Shown here in pieces: positions 7,524 to 14,681 of a stretch of DNA of 64,000 nucleotides. Made by a program: the position numbers and the translations under genes. This DNA comes from Rhizobium leguminosarum (GTDB lineage: Bacteria; Pseudomonadota; Alphaproteobacteria; Rhizobiales; Rhizobiaceae): NCBI RefSeq assembly GCF_002953715.1, contig NZ_CP025012.1, positions 3,798,501 to 3,862,500 of the forward strand. Reading direction: 5' to 3'. Numbering within the stretch: position 1 is the stretch's first letter; each line of letters starts with the position of its first letter. The notes below the pieces were generated by a model. It did no database searches, was not told where the DNA came from, and saw only the letters and a list, made by a program, of their open reading frames with translations.

Positions 7524-7886
7524 ATGACTCAGAAGATACTTCTCGCCGAAGACGACAACGACATGCGCCGCTTCCTGGTGAAAGCGCTCGAAAAGGCCGG
7601 CTACAAGGTCCTTTCCTATGACAATGGCGCCAGCGCCTATGACCGGCTGCGCGAGGAGCCGTTTTCCCTGCTGCTGACCGATATCGTCATGCCCGAGATG
7701 GACGGCATCGAGCTGGCGCGACGCGCCACCGAGCTCGACCCCGACCTGAAGGTGATGTTCATCACCGGTTTTGCCGCCGTGGCGCTGAACCCTGATTCGA
7801 AGGCGCCGAAGGATGCCAAGGTCCTTTCCAAGCCTTTTCACCTGCGCGATCTCGTCGACGAGGTCAACAAGATGCTTGCCGCGTAA
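7524..7886 (+). CDS. cpdR: Single-domain response regulator CpdR
   Basis: 120-residue receiver-only protein. The acidic pair in AEDDND, the phospho-acceptor Asp53 in LLLTDIVMPEMDG, Thr in FITGFAAVA and Lys in LSKPF form a complete receiver. CpdR is the adaptor that, when unphosphorylated, directs ClpXP to cell-cycle substrates such as CtrA; it is dephosphorylated when the CckA-ChpT relay is off. In Sinorhizobium, CpdR1 is needed for normal cell cycle and bacteroid formation. I chose ATG at 7524 over the overlapping TTG at 7521. It is a single gene. Confidence 0.88.
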   Translation: MTQKILLAEDDNDMRRFLVKALEKAGYKVLSYDNGASAYDRLREEPFSLLLTDIVMPEMDGIELARRATELDPDLKVMFITGFAAVALNPDSKAPKDAKVLSKPFHLRDLVDEVNKMLAA

Positions 7887-7970
7887 GGCTTGCAGGACGG
7901 CGCGTCACAAAACTGAAAAAAGCCTATTGACGGCTCCGAAGGTTTTGTGATCTATGCGCCGCCATCGGAT

Positions 7971-8045
<75 letters not shown>

Positions 8046-8070
8046 TCCGATCCCCCTGACATCGTTGACA

Positions 8071-8091
8071 AATCCCCGCCTTGGGGATTTT
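8071..8091 (+). terminator. Intrinsic terminator after tRNA-Val
   Basis: AATCCCC (8071-8077) pairs with GGGGATT (8083-8089), followed by TTCT. It starts 26 bases after the tRNA 3' end. Confidence 0.7.
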
Positions 8092-8227
8092 CTGTTTCCT
8101 GGGCCTGGCACGCGCTCCAGATCCAGCACTTTGGGAGCGAGGGCTTGCACGTGATTGGTCCGCAACCATGATCCGGGCCGGGGTTTCAATGGCTGTGGGA
8201 TGGCCCCGCACGTGGGAAATAGGGTGA

Positions 8228-8422
8228 CGTGACGCAAGAACGCGGACACGGAAAGCGATATCCATAATCCTCGGCGTCGCCCTGGGTGGGGCTGACCTCC
8301 TCGGCTTCGGTTATATGCAGTTTCATGTCGTCGAACCCGTCAACATCAAGCTTTGGCTGATTACGATCACGATCCTCGCGGCTGGGGTAGCGATCCTCTG
8401 GGACGATTTCAAAAATCCCTAG
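8228..8422 (+). pseudogene. Start-less reading frame resembling a small membrane protein
   Basis: After a stop at 8225-8227 the frame stays open to TAG at 8420-8422. From about 8258 it encodes a hydrophobic stretch (SIILGVALGGADLLGFGY), a short loop and a second hydrophobic stretch (LWLITITILAAGVAILW) ending in DDFKNP. No ATG, GTG or TTG precedes the first segment; the first ATG, at 8315, would give only 35 residues. It looks like the 3' part of a decayed two-span protein gene. I do not recognise the family. Confidence 0.35.
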
Positions 8423-8871
8423 CGAGACGACCGTTCTCCCCCAAAGCGCGTGGCAGATCTTCGTCGCTTCCCGTCGAGGCAACATTCGCCAGTCACCGAT
8501 CACTGCCAGTGAGAAGCTGTGGCCCGACATCGGTATGTCCTGGGGTATGTCCTGGCAAAACATGCTGGTTGTCGAGCTTTTGTCCGATTCGTGCAGATCG
8601 CAGTGATGGCGTATCCGCATATGAAGACGTGCTCACGCGATCATCAATTGCATACCGCTGCTGAAGTTCAGCCCCTCGTTGCTCAGGCATGCAGAAGCGC
8701 GGCTTTGTGACGGACAGATGACGAGTTTATGACAAAATGCGTGTGATTTCAGCAACATAGTAATGCCCTCTCGCTGTCACGATCGACAATGTCGTTGCAG
8801 CGCAACATACCCTATGTAACTTCCGCGGCGAGGCAGGCACCGAGCCAAAAAGGTGCCGCTTCGGTCACACG

Positions 8872-8916
8872 GGATGAAGACACGTAGGGACTGCCGAGCG
8901 CAGACGGTCTTCATCC
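8872..8916 (+). promoter_or_regulatory. Leader hairpin upstream of the porin gene
   Basis: GGATGAAGAC (8872-8881) and GTCTTCATCC (8907-8916) are perfect 10-bp inverted repeats with a 25-base spacer, ending 27 bases before the porin ATG and just before its GGAGG site. A stem here could stabilise the mRNA or be a target of small-RNA control, as is common for outer-membrane porins. Confidence 0.5.
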
Positions 8917-8943
8917 TCTTGCATCTGAACTGGAGGTTATTCC

Positions 8944-9760
8944 ATGAACATCAAGAGCCTTCTTCTCGGCTCCGCTGCTGCACTTGCAGCAGTATCCGGC
9001 GCTCAGGCTGCTGACGCTATCGTTGCTGCCGAGCCGGAACCGGTTGAATACGTTCGCGTCTGCGACGCCTACGGCACCGGCTACTTCTACATCCCGGGCA
9101 CCGAAACCTGCCTCAAGATCAACGGCTACGTCCGTTTCCAGGTTGACGTTGCTCCGCACGCCAGCTCGATCGGCGCCGGCGGCGGTGGTTCTGTCGCCAA
9201 CGACTCGGACGGTAACGCTGCACAACTCTATCCGTTATCAGTACGAAACCGACGCCTTCTACGCTGGCATCAGCGTTGACGAGCTGGAAGACAGCCCGTT
9301 CTATGATGGCGAAACCGCCAACAACTTCGGCGTTGCAGTCGGTCTCGGCGGCAAGGCTGGTGCATTCAGCTACCAGATCACTGCCGGTTACGACACCGAC
9401 AACGAAGAAGGCGCCGTCCGCGCTATGGGTACGGTTGCTGTCGGTCCGGGCACGCTCGGCCTCGCAGTTGTCTACGCGACCAACCCGAACGCCTATTACA
9501 ACAAGGCTGAATGGGCGATCGCTGCTGAATACGCCATCAAGGCGACGGACAAGCTGAAGATTACCCCGGCTGTCCAGTACTACAGCGACTACGGCGTCAC
9601 TGCTGGCGAGTTCAACGACGGCGATGCCTGGAAGGCCGGCGTGACGATCGACTACCAGATCGTCGAGAACCTCTCCACGAAGATTTCGGTTCAGTACCTC
9701 GATCCGGAAGATGCTGACGACGTCACCTCGGGCTTCTTCCGCCTGCAGCGCGCGTTCTGA
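8944..9760 (+). pseudogene. ropA: RopA-type outer-membrane porin, frameshifted by an internal deletion
   Basis: The first frame (8944-9279) has an AxA signal peptide (MNIKSLLLGSAAALAAVSGA), then VRVCDAYGTGYFYIPGTETCLKI NGYVRF, typical of rhizobial porins (PF02530). It runs to VANDSD and then into nonsense. The continuation NSIRYQYETDAFYAG begins at 9224 in the +1 frame and runs to the C-terminal FFRLQRAF, a proper outer-membrane end. The two parts total about 272 codons against roughly 340 in intact homologues; the missing part would normally contain the constriction-loop region and DEAYI-type strands. So about 70 codons are lost near 9210-9223, with a frameshift. A GGAGG site precedes the ATG. 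Confidence 0.75.
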
Positions 9761-9778
9761 TAAAAGGCTGCCGGCTGG

Positions 9779-9825
9779 AACAGGATGATTTTAGGCCGGG
9801 TCGGCCTAAAATCTGAATCCTGTTC
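9779..9825. repeat. Palindromic element after the porin gene
   Basis: AACAGGA (9779-9785) and ATTTTAGGCC pair with GGCCTAAAAT and TCCTGTT to form a long interrupted hairpin. I recognise the sequence as another dispersed rhizobial intergenic palindrome. Its position 19 bases after the porin stop allows it to serve as terminator or 3' stabiliser. Confidence 0.6.
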
Positions 9826-10205
9826 TAAATTATCCTGCATCTACAAATTCCTGATCTGACTGACCTCCGATCGGGAAAGAATGGGCCTGGATTTCCCTGC
9901 CTAGGCCCATTCCCCTTGACCAGACATGCGTCCAACACGGCACGCTCGATAAGCGCCTTGCCCCTGTCGTCTCACATCGGTTCGTTGCCGATGTCCGGCA
10001 ACTTATGTCATTGCTGGATCTTGTAACCAGCAAGCTCAACCAACTTTTTACTCATCTGCCGCCGATGGCCGCGCCCGCCCGGCGGCCGCCGAAATTTTTG
10101 TGCCTCAGGAATAATGGAGCCAAATTCGGACACAGAACCATGCCATGGCGAACCGAGGATGAGGTAGTGATTCGCCTCGACAGAACATGGGGTTTTGAGA
10201 TCGAA
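9826..10205. other. Intergenic region without recognised gene
   Basis: About 380 bp between the porin palindrome and the next start. Short open frames exist, but none has a supported start, ribosome site or protein-like composition. A promoter for the following gene is expected here but is not clear. Confidence 0.5.
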
Positions 10206-10700
10206 ATGAAGTTATCCGCGCTTGCAGCCGCCGCAATTTTTTCCGCTGCCTTCGCCTTGCCGGCCTCTGCCGCGCCGGCCGTACCCGTCGAGACCTTTCC
10301 CGGCGCGCCCGGCGTCATTACGCTTTCCGGCAAATGCGCCAAGCTTGTTGTCGCCAAGTTCGACGCCACCAAGGGCTGCAAGAACGAGCTTGCCAGCGTC
10401 ACGCTGGTCAATGGCCTGGTGACCTTCATCTTCACTTCCGACGGCAAGGCGCTCGGCTTCCAGGGCGACGGCGGCGGCATCAAGCCCGCCTCCAACGGCA
10501 ATGCCCGCCTGCCGCTCAGCCTCGTCACCACGGGGGTCGGCAACAAGATGACCGGGGAGGTCAAGGTTGCCGGCTTCTGCACCTTCGGCAATCCCTATGC
10601 CGGCAAGCCGATCGCGATCGAATGCACCGCCGAAAGCAAGGACTCCTCCTTCACCGGCAGCTTCCGCACTGGCGGCAAGCTGGTGAAGAAGGGTAAGTAG
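10206..10700 (+). CDS. Exported protein of unknown function
   Basis: 164 residues. A classical signal peptide (KLSALAAAAIFSAAFALP, cleavage likely after ASA) is followed by a small mature domain with four cysteines (GKCAKL, KGCKNE, FCTFG, IECTAE), suggesting two disulphides in the periplasm. The end is basic (GGKLVKKGK). The frame stays open upstream to 10005, but the ATG at 10206 directly precedes the signal peptide. I do not recognise the family. It converges on the next gene. Confidence 0.7.
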   Translation: MKLSALAAAAIFSAAFALPASAAPAVPVETFPGAPGVITLSGKCAKLVVAKFDATKGCKNELASVTLVNGLVTFIFTSDGKALGFQGDGGGIKPASNGNARLPLSLVTTGVGNKMTGEVKVAGFCTFGNPYAGKPIAIECTAESKDSSFTGSFRTGGKLVKKGK

Positions 10701-10706
10701 CCGCCC

Positions 10707-11432
10707 TCAGGCGCACCAGGCACTGCCGGCGGCCCCTGGCTTGCGTGCCAGGCCCTCATTGATCAGCTGCGCGCCGAAAGAGCGCCCGTCGCGAGAGACG
10801 ACGCGCGGCGCGCCAGAGGGCTCGGCCTTACCCGCCGCATTCATCGTGAAGGGTCCGGCGTTCAGAAGCGCCAGCAGCCGCGACTTGGCGGCAAAGGCCA
10901 CCCGGCGTTCGCCATCACAGCGCGCCTGATCGACCACCGGGCTTGCCATGTCGGCAATCACGATCTTCTCGCCCTTGTACCAGAAGACGCCGCCATCGCC
11001 GACGCAATTGATATGGGCGCCCTGCCCGCAATAGCCGAAAGCGACCCTCCCGGTTTCCGAAACGGCAGGGGAGGCCGGGGACGGCACTGCCTTTATCGGC
11101 TGGATCATCGGCGTCGGGATCGCGGCCGGCGGCAGCGGCTGCGACTGTGGCACCGGCGATACGGCTTTCGGCGTGGGTGCGGCAAGCGCCACCTGCTTCG
11201 GCAGCACGTCTTTCCTGACTAGGGGTTTCGGCTCCGCCGTTTCCCGCGTGATCGGCGTTGATTGCCTTGCAAGCATCGGCTGGATGCTCTTCCAATGGTC
11301 GTGAGCGACGATGCCGCCGATCGCGGCAATGCCGATCACCGCCCAGGGCAGCAATCCGCCACCGCTGCTGCGCGCTTTGCTCTTTCCTCTGGCCGGCGCC
11401 TTGCGGCGGCCGCGTGTCGCTGTCTTGGCCAT
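10707..11432 (-). CDS. Membrane-anchored protein with degenerate SNase-like domain
   Basis: 241 residues: a very basic N-terminus (KTATRGRRKAPARGKSKAR), one membrane segment (LLPWAVIGIAAIGGIVA), a long Pro/Ala/Val-rich periplasmic linker (about 60-125), then a C-terminal domain. The pattern IVIADM...DQARCDGERR...AKSRLLALLNAG...VSRDGRSFGAQLINEGLA follows the thermonuclease fold, but the catalytic Asp/Arg/Glu arrangement is not seen, so it is probably non-catalytic. Its role is unknown. The family assignment is an inference from pattern. Confidence 0.65.
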   Translation of the reverse strand: MAKTATRGRRKAPARGKSKARSSGGGLLPWAVIGIAAIGGIVAHDHWKSIQPMLARQSTPITRETAEPKPLVRKDVLPKQVALAAPTPKAVSPVPQSQPLPPAAIPTPMIQPIKAVPSPASPAVSETGRVAFGYCGQGAHINCVGDGGVFWYKGEKIVIADMASPVVDQARCDGERRVAFAAKSRLLALLNAGPFTMNAAGKAEPSGAPRVVSRDGRSFGAQLINEGLARKPGAAGSAWCA

Positions 11433-11665
11433 CTATCCGATTCCCGTGAGGCCGGGATTATCGCTGCCCAATCCTTTCCGAAAGGTTGGCGCGGCGACAA
11501 GATGATGCCTGGTTCGGCGATCTTTCCCTCCAATGACAGGAAAGCGCCGGGGCGCACCGGTGGGGCCTGTGCGGCCTATGAAACGAACGAGGGGGAAAAG
11601 CTGAACAAATTCCGCACTCAGACGTTAGCCAGCGAAAAATTCCATATGTTCTAAGGGAAAAATCC

Positions 11666-12178
11666 ATGGATCTCATCATCGCCGACATGATACCGGCGTC
11701 GCGCATCCACTATCCGGTCATCTTCGCCCGCCTGCTCGGCGCCATCGTCTTCGGCGCACTGATTGGATTCGAGCGCGAGGCACGCGACCGCCCGGCAGGC
11801 TTCCGCACCCATATTCTGATCAGTCTTGCCGCTGCCCTCTTCGCCGTCATCTCGATCGAGGCAGTGCACATGCCGGGTTTCGCCGATGACGAGCAGGTGC
11901 GTATCGACCCGCTGCGTGTCATCGAAGCCGTAACCGCCGGCGTCGCTTTCCTTGCCGCCGGCATGATCGTCTTTGCAAGAGGTCGGGTGCACGGCCTGAC
12001 GACGGGTGCCGGCATGTGGCTCTCCGGCGCGATCGGCCTCGCCATGGGCTTCGGCTATTGGCCGATCGCCTTCTTCACGACGCTTGCCGCCATCTGTGTG
12101 CTCTTCGCCTTCGGTAAGCTCGAACAACGGTTCGGCTACAATTCCGGACAGCGTATCGACCGGGATGAACATCAATAG
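11666..12178 (+). CDS. MgtC/SapB family membrane protein
   Basis: 170-residue inner-membrane protein with four to five spans. It carries the family signature RLLGAIVFGALIGFERE near the N-terminus and GVAFLAAGMIV and GLTTGAGMWLSGAIGLAMGFG further on. MgtC proteins help bacteria cope with low magnesium and acid stress, in some species by restraining the F-type ATPase. The C-terminal regulatory domain of longer homologues is absent. Single gene with its own terminator. Confidence 0.88.
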   Translation: MDLIIADMIPASRIHYPVIFARLLGAIVFGALIGFEREARDRPAGFRTHILISLAAALFAVISIEAVHMPGFADDEQVRIDPLRVIEAVTAGVAFLAAGMIVFARGRVHGLTTGAGMWLSGAIGLAMGFGYWPIAFFTTLAAICVLFAFGKLEQRFGYNSGQRIDRDEHQ

Positions 12179-12187
12179 AAAACAAAA

Positions 12188-12214
12188 CGCCCGGCATCAT
12201 GCCGGGCGTTCGTG
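12188..12214 (+). terminator. Hairpin after the mgtC-like gene
   Basis: ACGCCCGGCAT pairs with ATGCCGGGCGT, followed by TCGTGT. It lies 10 bases past the stop and could also act on the convergent small gene. The T-tract is poor. Confidence 0.6.
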
Positions 12215-12232
12215 TCAGCGTCTGTCTGTTGG

Positions 12233-12409
12233 TCATTCGGAGCGTGCGGCCGAAGGATCGTTTTTCCCAACCGATGCCGGACCGCCGATGGACGAAAGCG
12301 GCTTCTGGCGTTCGCCGATATTGATACGCTCGTCCGCCGCCTCGCGTACGGCCTGCCATTCACTTTCGTGCCGGATGAAGATCTCGCGGGGCACAAAGTT
12401 GATCGTCAT
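12233..12409 (-). CDS. Small hypothetical protein (58 aa)
   Basis: Starts at an ATG preceded by GGTGAGAAACAT and encodes a soluble, charged peptide (TINFVPREIFIRHESEWQ at the start, serine/alanine-rich end). An N-terminal extension to 12568 overlaps the gene upstream and looks spurious. It lies 61 bases downstream of another small gene on the same strand, probably in one transcript. No recognised domain. Confidence 0.5.
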   Translation of the reverse strand: MTINFVPREIFIRHESEWQAVREAADERINIGERQKPLSSIGGPASVGKNDPSAARSE

Positions 12410-12470
12410 ATGTTTCTCACCCTGTTTCAAATCTACCGTCAGCGCGCCAAAGAGGCTTCCGGAATGCCCG

Positions 12471-12701
12471 TTATTTCTTGGTCTCTGCATTGCCTTTGAT
12501 GTCGGGACCACCCTTGGAAAGGTCCGCGCCGGAAACATGGGCCGGCACGTGAATGTCGTGATAGACACCGGGCGTCAGCGTCAGATCGACATGATGCGGC
12601 GGCAGCACCTGCGCCTTCTGCATGCGGTTTGGCTTCGCCCGCTTCATGCGGTCGGACGCCTCCGTGCGTTTGTCGGGAACATGGGTCGAAGTGTGCATCA
12701 T
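12471..12701 (-). CDS. Small hypothetical protein (76 aa)
   Basis: A strong ribosome site (AAAGGAGG) sits 5 bases before the tandem ATG ATG. The product is basic and histidine-rich (MMHTSTHVPDKR, PPHHVDLTLTPGVYHDIHVP) and ends with two lysines; no signal peptide or membrane segment. It appears to be the first gene of a two-gene unit with the 58-residue protein. I do not recognise it. Confidence 0.6.
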   Translation of the reverse strand: MMHTSTHVPDKRTEASDRMKRAKPNRMQKAQVLPPHHVDLTLTPGVYHDIHVPAHVSGADLSKGGPDIKGNAETKK

Positions 12702-12842
12702 CGGCCTCCTTTTTTAAGCTCAACAGTGCCTAACGGGCGGGCATCAGGATGGTTCCGAAAAAAATTACCCAATCTCGGTCTGCCTGTCGGCCTTGACTGA
12801 CCCGGGAAGCTCATTACCTAGAGCCTATCCCGCAGCCTTCCA

Positions 12843-13006
12843 GACATCGGCTGACGGGGGAACTTTGGTGCCGGGCCCCTCTGGCGAGAGTTTTTACGGC
12901 GCTCTCGTGATGTCGGTACCGCCTGCAGCTTAGCCGGCGGATTTTTCATCGATGAACAAGCTCACCATGCCTGACCCGCATGCCCGTTGTGGCATGTCGC
13001 GTTTTT
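12843..13006 (+). promoter_or_regulatory. Structured 5' leader of the DUF475 gene with terminator-like hairpins (riboswitch candidate)
   Basis: GACATC (12843-12848) pairs with GATGTC (12909-12914), closing a region that contains a GGGG/CCCC helix and CGAGAG (12885-12890)/CTCTCG (12902-12907). It is followed by CCGCC (12919-12923)/GGCGG (12936-12940) with ATTTTT, and by CATGCC (12979-12984)/GGCATG (12991-12996) with a T-run at 13002-13006. This is the architecture of an attenuating leader. TerC-type genes are typical targets of the manganese yybP-ykoY riboswitch, and the segment with CTTTGG and GGCGAGAG recalls its 3' half, but the conserved GGGGAGUA loop is not obvious. Confidence 0.45.
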
Positions 13007-13055
13007 CCGATATATCAACCCTCTTCAATACGATTTGCGGCCGCGAGGTGCGGCC

Positions 13056-14147
13056 ATGAACCAGTCCGCGACCCATAAATCTTCGCTCAGCTATTTCCGC
13101 TGGGCTTTCATCGTTACTGCCCTCGGCCTCATTCTCGGCGCAGTGCTCGGCTGGCAGACGACCGGCACCATCGGTGGCATGGCGACCGTCTTCTTTATCT
13201 GCACGGTGCTTGCGGTGCTGGAGATATCGCTTTCCTTCGACAATGCCATCGTCAACGCCAACAAGCTGAAGGAGATGACGCCGGTCTGGCAGAAGCGCTT
13301 CCTCACCTGGGGCATCATCATCGCCGTCTTCGGCATGCGCATCGTCTTCCCGCTGGCAATCGTCGCCATCGCGGCACAGATCGGCCCCTGGGACGCTCTG
13401 GTGCTTGCTGCACGTGAGCCCGCCGAATATGCCCGCATCATGAACGACGCGCATCTGCCGATCGCAGCCTTCGGCGGCACCTTCCTGATGATGGTCGGGC
13501 TCAACTACTTCTTCAATCACGAGAAGCAGGTGCACTGGATTGGCGGTCTTGAAAAGATGATGGCGCGTTCCGCCACCATCAAGGGTATCGAGATCGCCTT
13601 CGTGCTGGCGCTGATGCTGGTTTTCTCCTGGCTGATCGGCGGCGAGGAAGCCACCGTCTTCGTCCATTGTGCCATCTACGGCCTGCTTACCTTCCTCGCG
13701 GTCGAGGTGGTCGGCGGGCTGCTCGATGCCTCGCAGCAGACGATGAGTGCCGCCGCCAAGGGCGGCCTCGGCGCCTTCATCTATCTGGAGGTGCTGGACG
13801 CCAGCTTCTCCTTCGACGGCGTCATCGGCGCCTTTGCGCTGACGCAGAACCTCTTCGTCATTGCGATCGGCCTCGGCATCGGCGCCATGTACGTGCGCTC
13901 GATGACGATCATGCTGGTCGAGAAGGGAACGCTGGCCGAATACCGCTATCTCGAACATGGCGCCTTCTACGCCATCCTGATCCTCTCGGTGATCATGTAT
14001 GCGCAGACCATGGTGCACATCCCCGAAGTCATCACCGGCCTCGGCGGCGCGGCACTGATCGGCCTGTCCCTCTGGTCATCCATCCGCCACAACAGGCGCG
14101 AAAAGGTAGAGGGTCACGGCGCCCGGCAGGAGGAACTTCACGCCTGA
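13056..14147 (+). CDS. TerC-like integral membrane protein, DUF475 family
   Basis: 363 residues with about nine membrane segments. Two acidic intramembrane motifs diagnostic of the TerC/DUF475 superfamily are present: EISLSFDNAIVNANKLK near residue 56-72 and LEVLDASFSFDGVIGAFAL in the second half. Relatives are implicated in metal-ion handling, including manganese export and tellurite resistance. I chose ATG 13056, preceded by GAGGTG, over an upstream in-frame start at 12987. A structured leader precedes it, suggesting control by transcription attenuation. The substrate is inferred only. Confidence 0.82.
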   Translation: MNQSATHKSSLSYFRWAFIVTALGLILGAVLGWQTTGTIGGMATVFFICTVLAVLEISLSFDNAIVNANKLKEMTPVWQKRFLTWGIIIAVFGMRIVFPLAIVAIAAQIGPWDALVLAAREPAEYARIMNDAHLPIAAFGGTFLMMVGLNYFFNHEKQVHWIGGLEKMMARSATIKGIEIAFVLALMLVFSWLIGGEEATVFVHCAIYGLLTFLAVEVVGGLLDASQQTMSAAAKGGLGAFIYLEVLDASFSFDGVIGAFALTQNLFVIAIGLGIGAMYVRSMTIMLVEKGTLAEYRYLEHGAFYAILILSVIMYAQTMVHIPEVITGLGGAALIGLSLWSSIRHNRREKVEGHGARQEELHA

Positions 14148-14193
14148 CGATGCAAGAAGCCGCAGTGCGCGGCACCCTTGCGGCTAAAAATAA

Positions 14194-14221
14194 AGCCCGC
14201 GACCATCCGGTTGCGGGCTAA
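14194..14221 (+). terminator. Intrinsic terminator after DUF475 gene
   Basis: AGCCCGC...ACC pairs with GGT...GCGGGCT around a four-base loop; A-rich on the left and AATTC on the right. It may also serve the convergent small gene. Confidence 0.6.
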
Positions 14222-14246
14222 TTCATTCATGCATGGCTTGAAGGTG

Positions 14247-14417
14247 TTAGCGGGAGACCTGACCGAAGGAGGCTGGGTCGATGCCGAGTTTCGTCAGATC
14301 GTTGGCGCGCGGGCGGCGACCAGCTTCGACAGCAGCGCTGACAGCATTTGCAGCCCCAAGGACGGCGAATGCGCGGCCAAAGAAACCCGTACGGATTGAA
14401 TTGCGGAGTGCGGACAT
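14247..14417 (-). CDS. Small DUF1127-like protein (56 aa)
   Basis: The minus-strand frame encodes a 56-residue protein beginning MSALRNSIRTGFFGRAFAVL and ending LTKLGIDPASFGQVSR, preceded by AAAAGGAAATGGACA as ribosome site. The C-terminal L-x-x-L-G-I-D-P-x-x-F pattern recalls rhizobial DUF1127-type small proteins, some of which bind RNA or affect phosphate and carbon metabolism; the arginine-rich middle (GRRPRAND) fits. A longer overlapping frame on the same strand has an unnatural composition and is rejected. Confidence 0.65.
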   Translation of the reverse strand: MSALRNSIRTGFFGRAFAVLGAANAVSAAVEAGRRPRANDLTKLGIDPASFGQVSR

Positions 14418-14578
14418 TGTCCATTTCCTTTTGCTCTATGATTGACCACTCATAGATGGCATCGCGCATAGACCTCCACAATGCTCAGAAAATCACCTCA
14501 GCCATGCAAAAAACAGCAGGCCGGCACATGTCTCCATGGCCGGCCTCGAGGGAGGGGGTGGGTCGTCTTTTTCTTCTT

Positions 14579-14681
14579 TGAGCGCCGTGCGTCCTTTCGG
14601 ACGCACAACGGACGATCTGACACTTTGAAATCTGCGCATCGTGCTTTCCGAAAATCGATTCCGATTTTCGGGCCGATGCGC
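14579..14681. repeat. Rhizobial palindromic repeat, family 2, copy B
   Basis: GTGCGTC (14587-14593)/GACGCAC (14600-14606) forms the left hairpin with loop CTTTCG. GCGCATCG (14634-14641)/CGATGCGC (14674-14681) forms the right one, which also contains AAAATCG/CGATTTT. It matches copy A in layout and in the CACTTTGAAAT linker. Its outermost base is part of the tctA stop codon. Confidence 0.65.

Larger units (their letters stand above)
8092..8943. other. Gene-poor region downstream of tRNA-Val
   Basis: About 850 bp with no convincing complete gene. Reading frames on both strands are short and of unnatural composition. One stretch (8228-8422) reads as a membrane-protein tail without a start. There is no second copy of the tRNA 3' end in this window that would mark an integrated element. 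The last 120 bp are the porin promoter and leader. Confidence 0.5.

Noticed and set aside
8071..8091. Possible attachment site next to tRNA-Val
   Set aside because: It is a simple terminator hairpin; no integrase and no repeat of the tRNA end were found in the window.
8186..8620. 144-codon minus-strand frame downstream of tRNA-Val
   Set aside because: No ribosome site, no recognisable domain, and an irregular composition; it overlaps the more protein-like start-less plus-strand frame.
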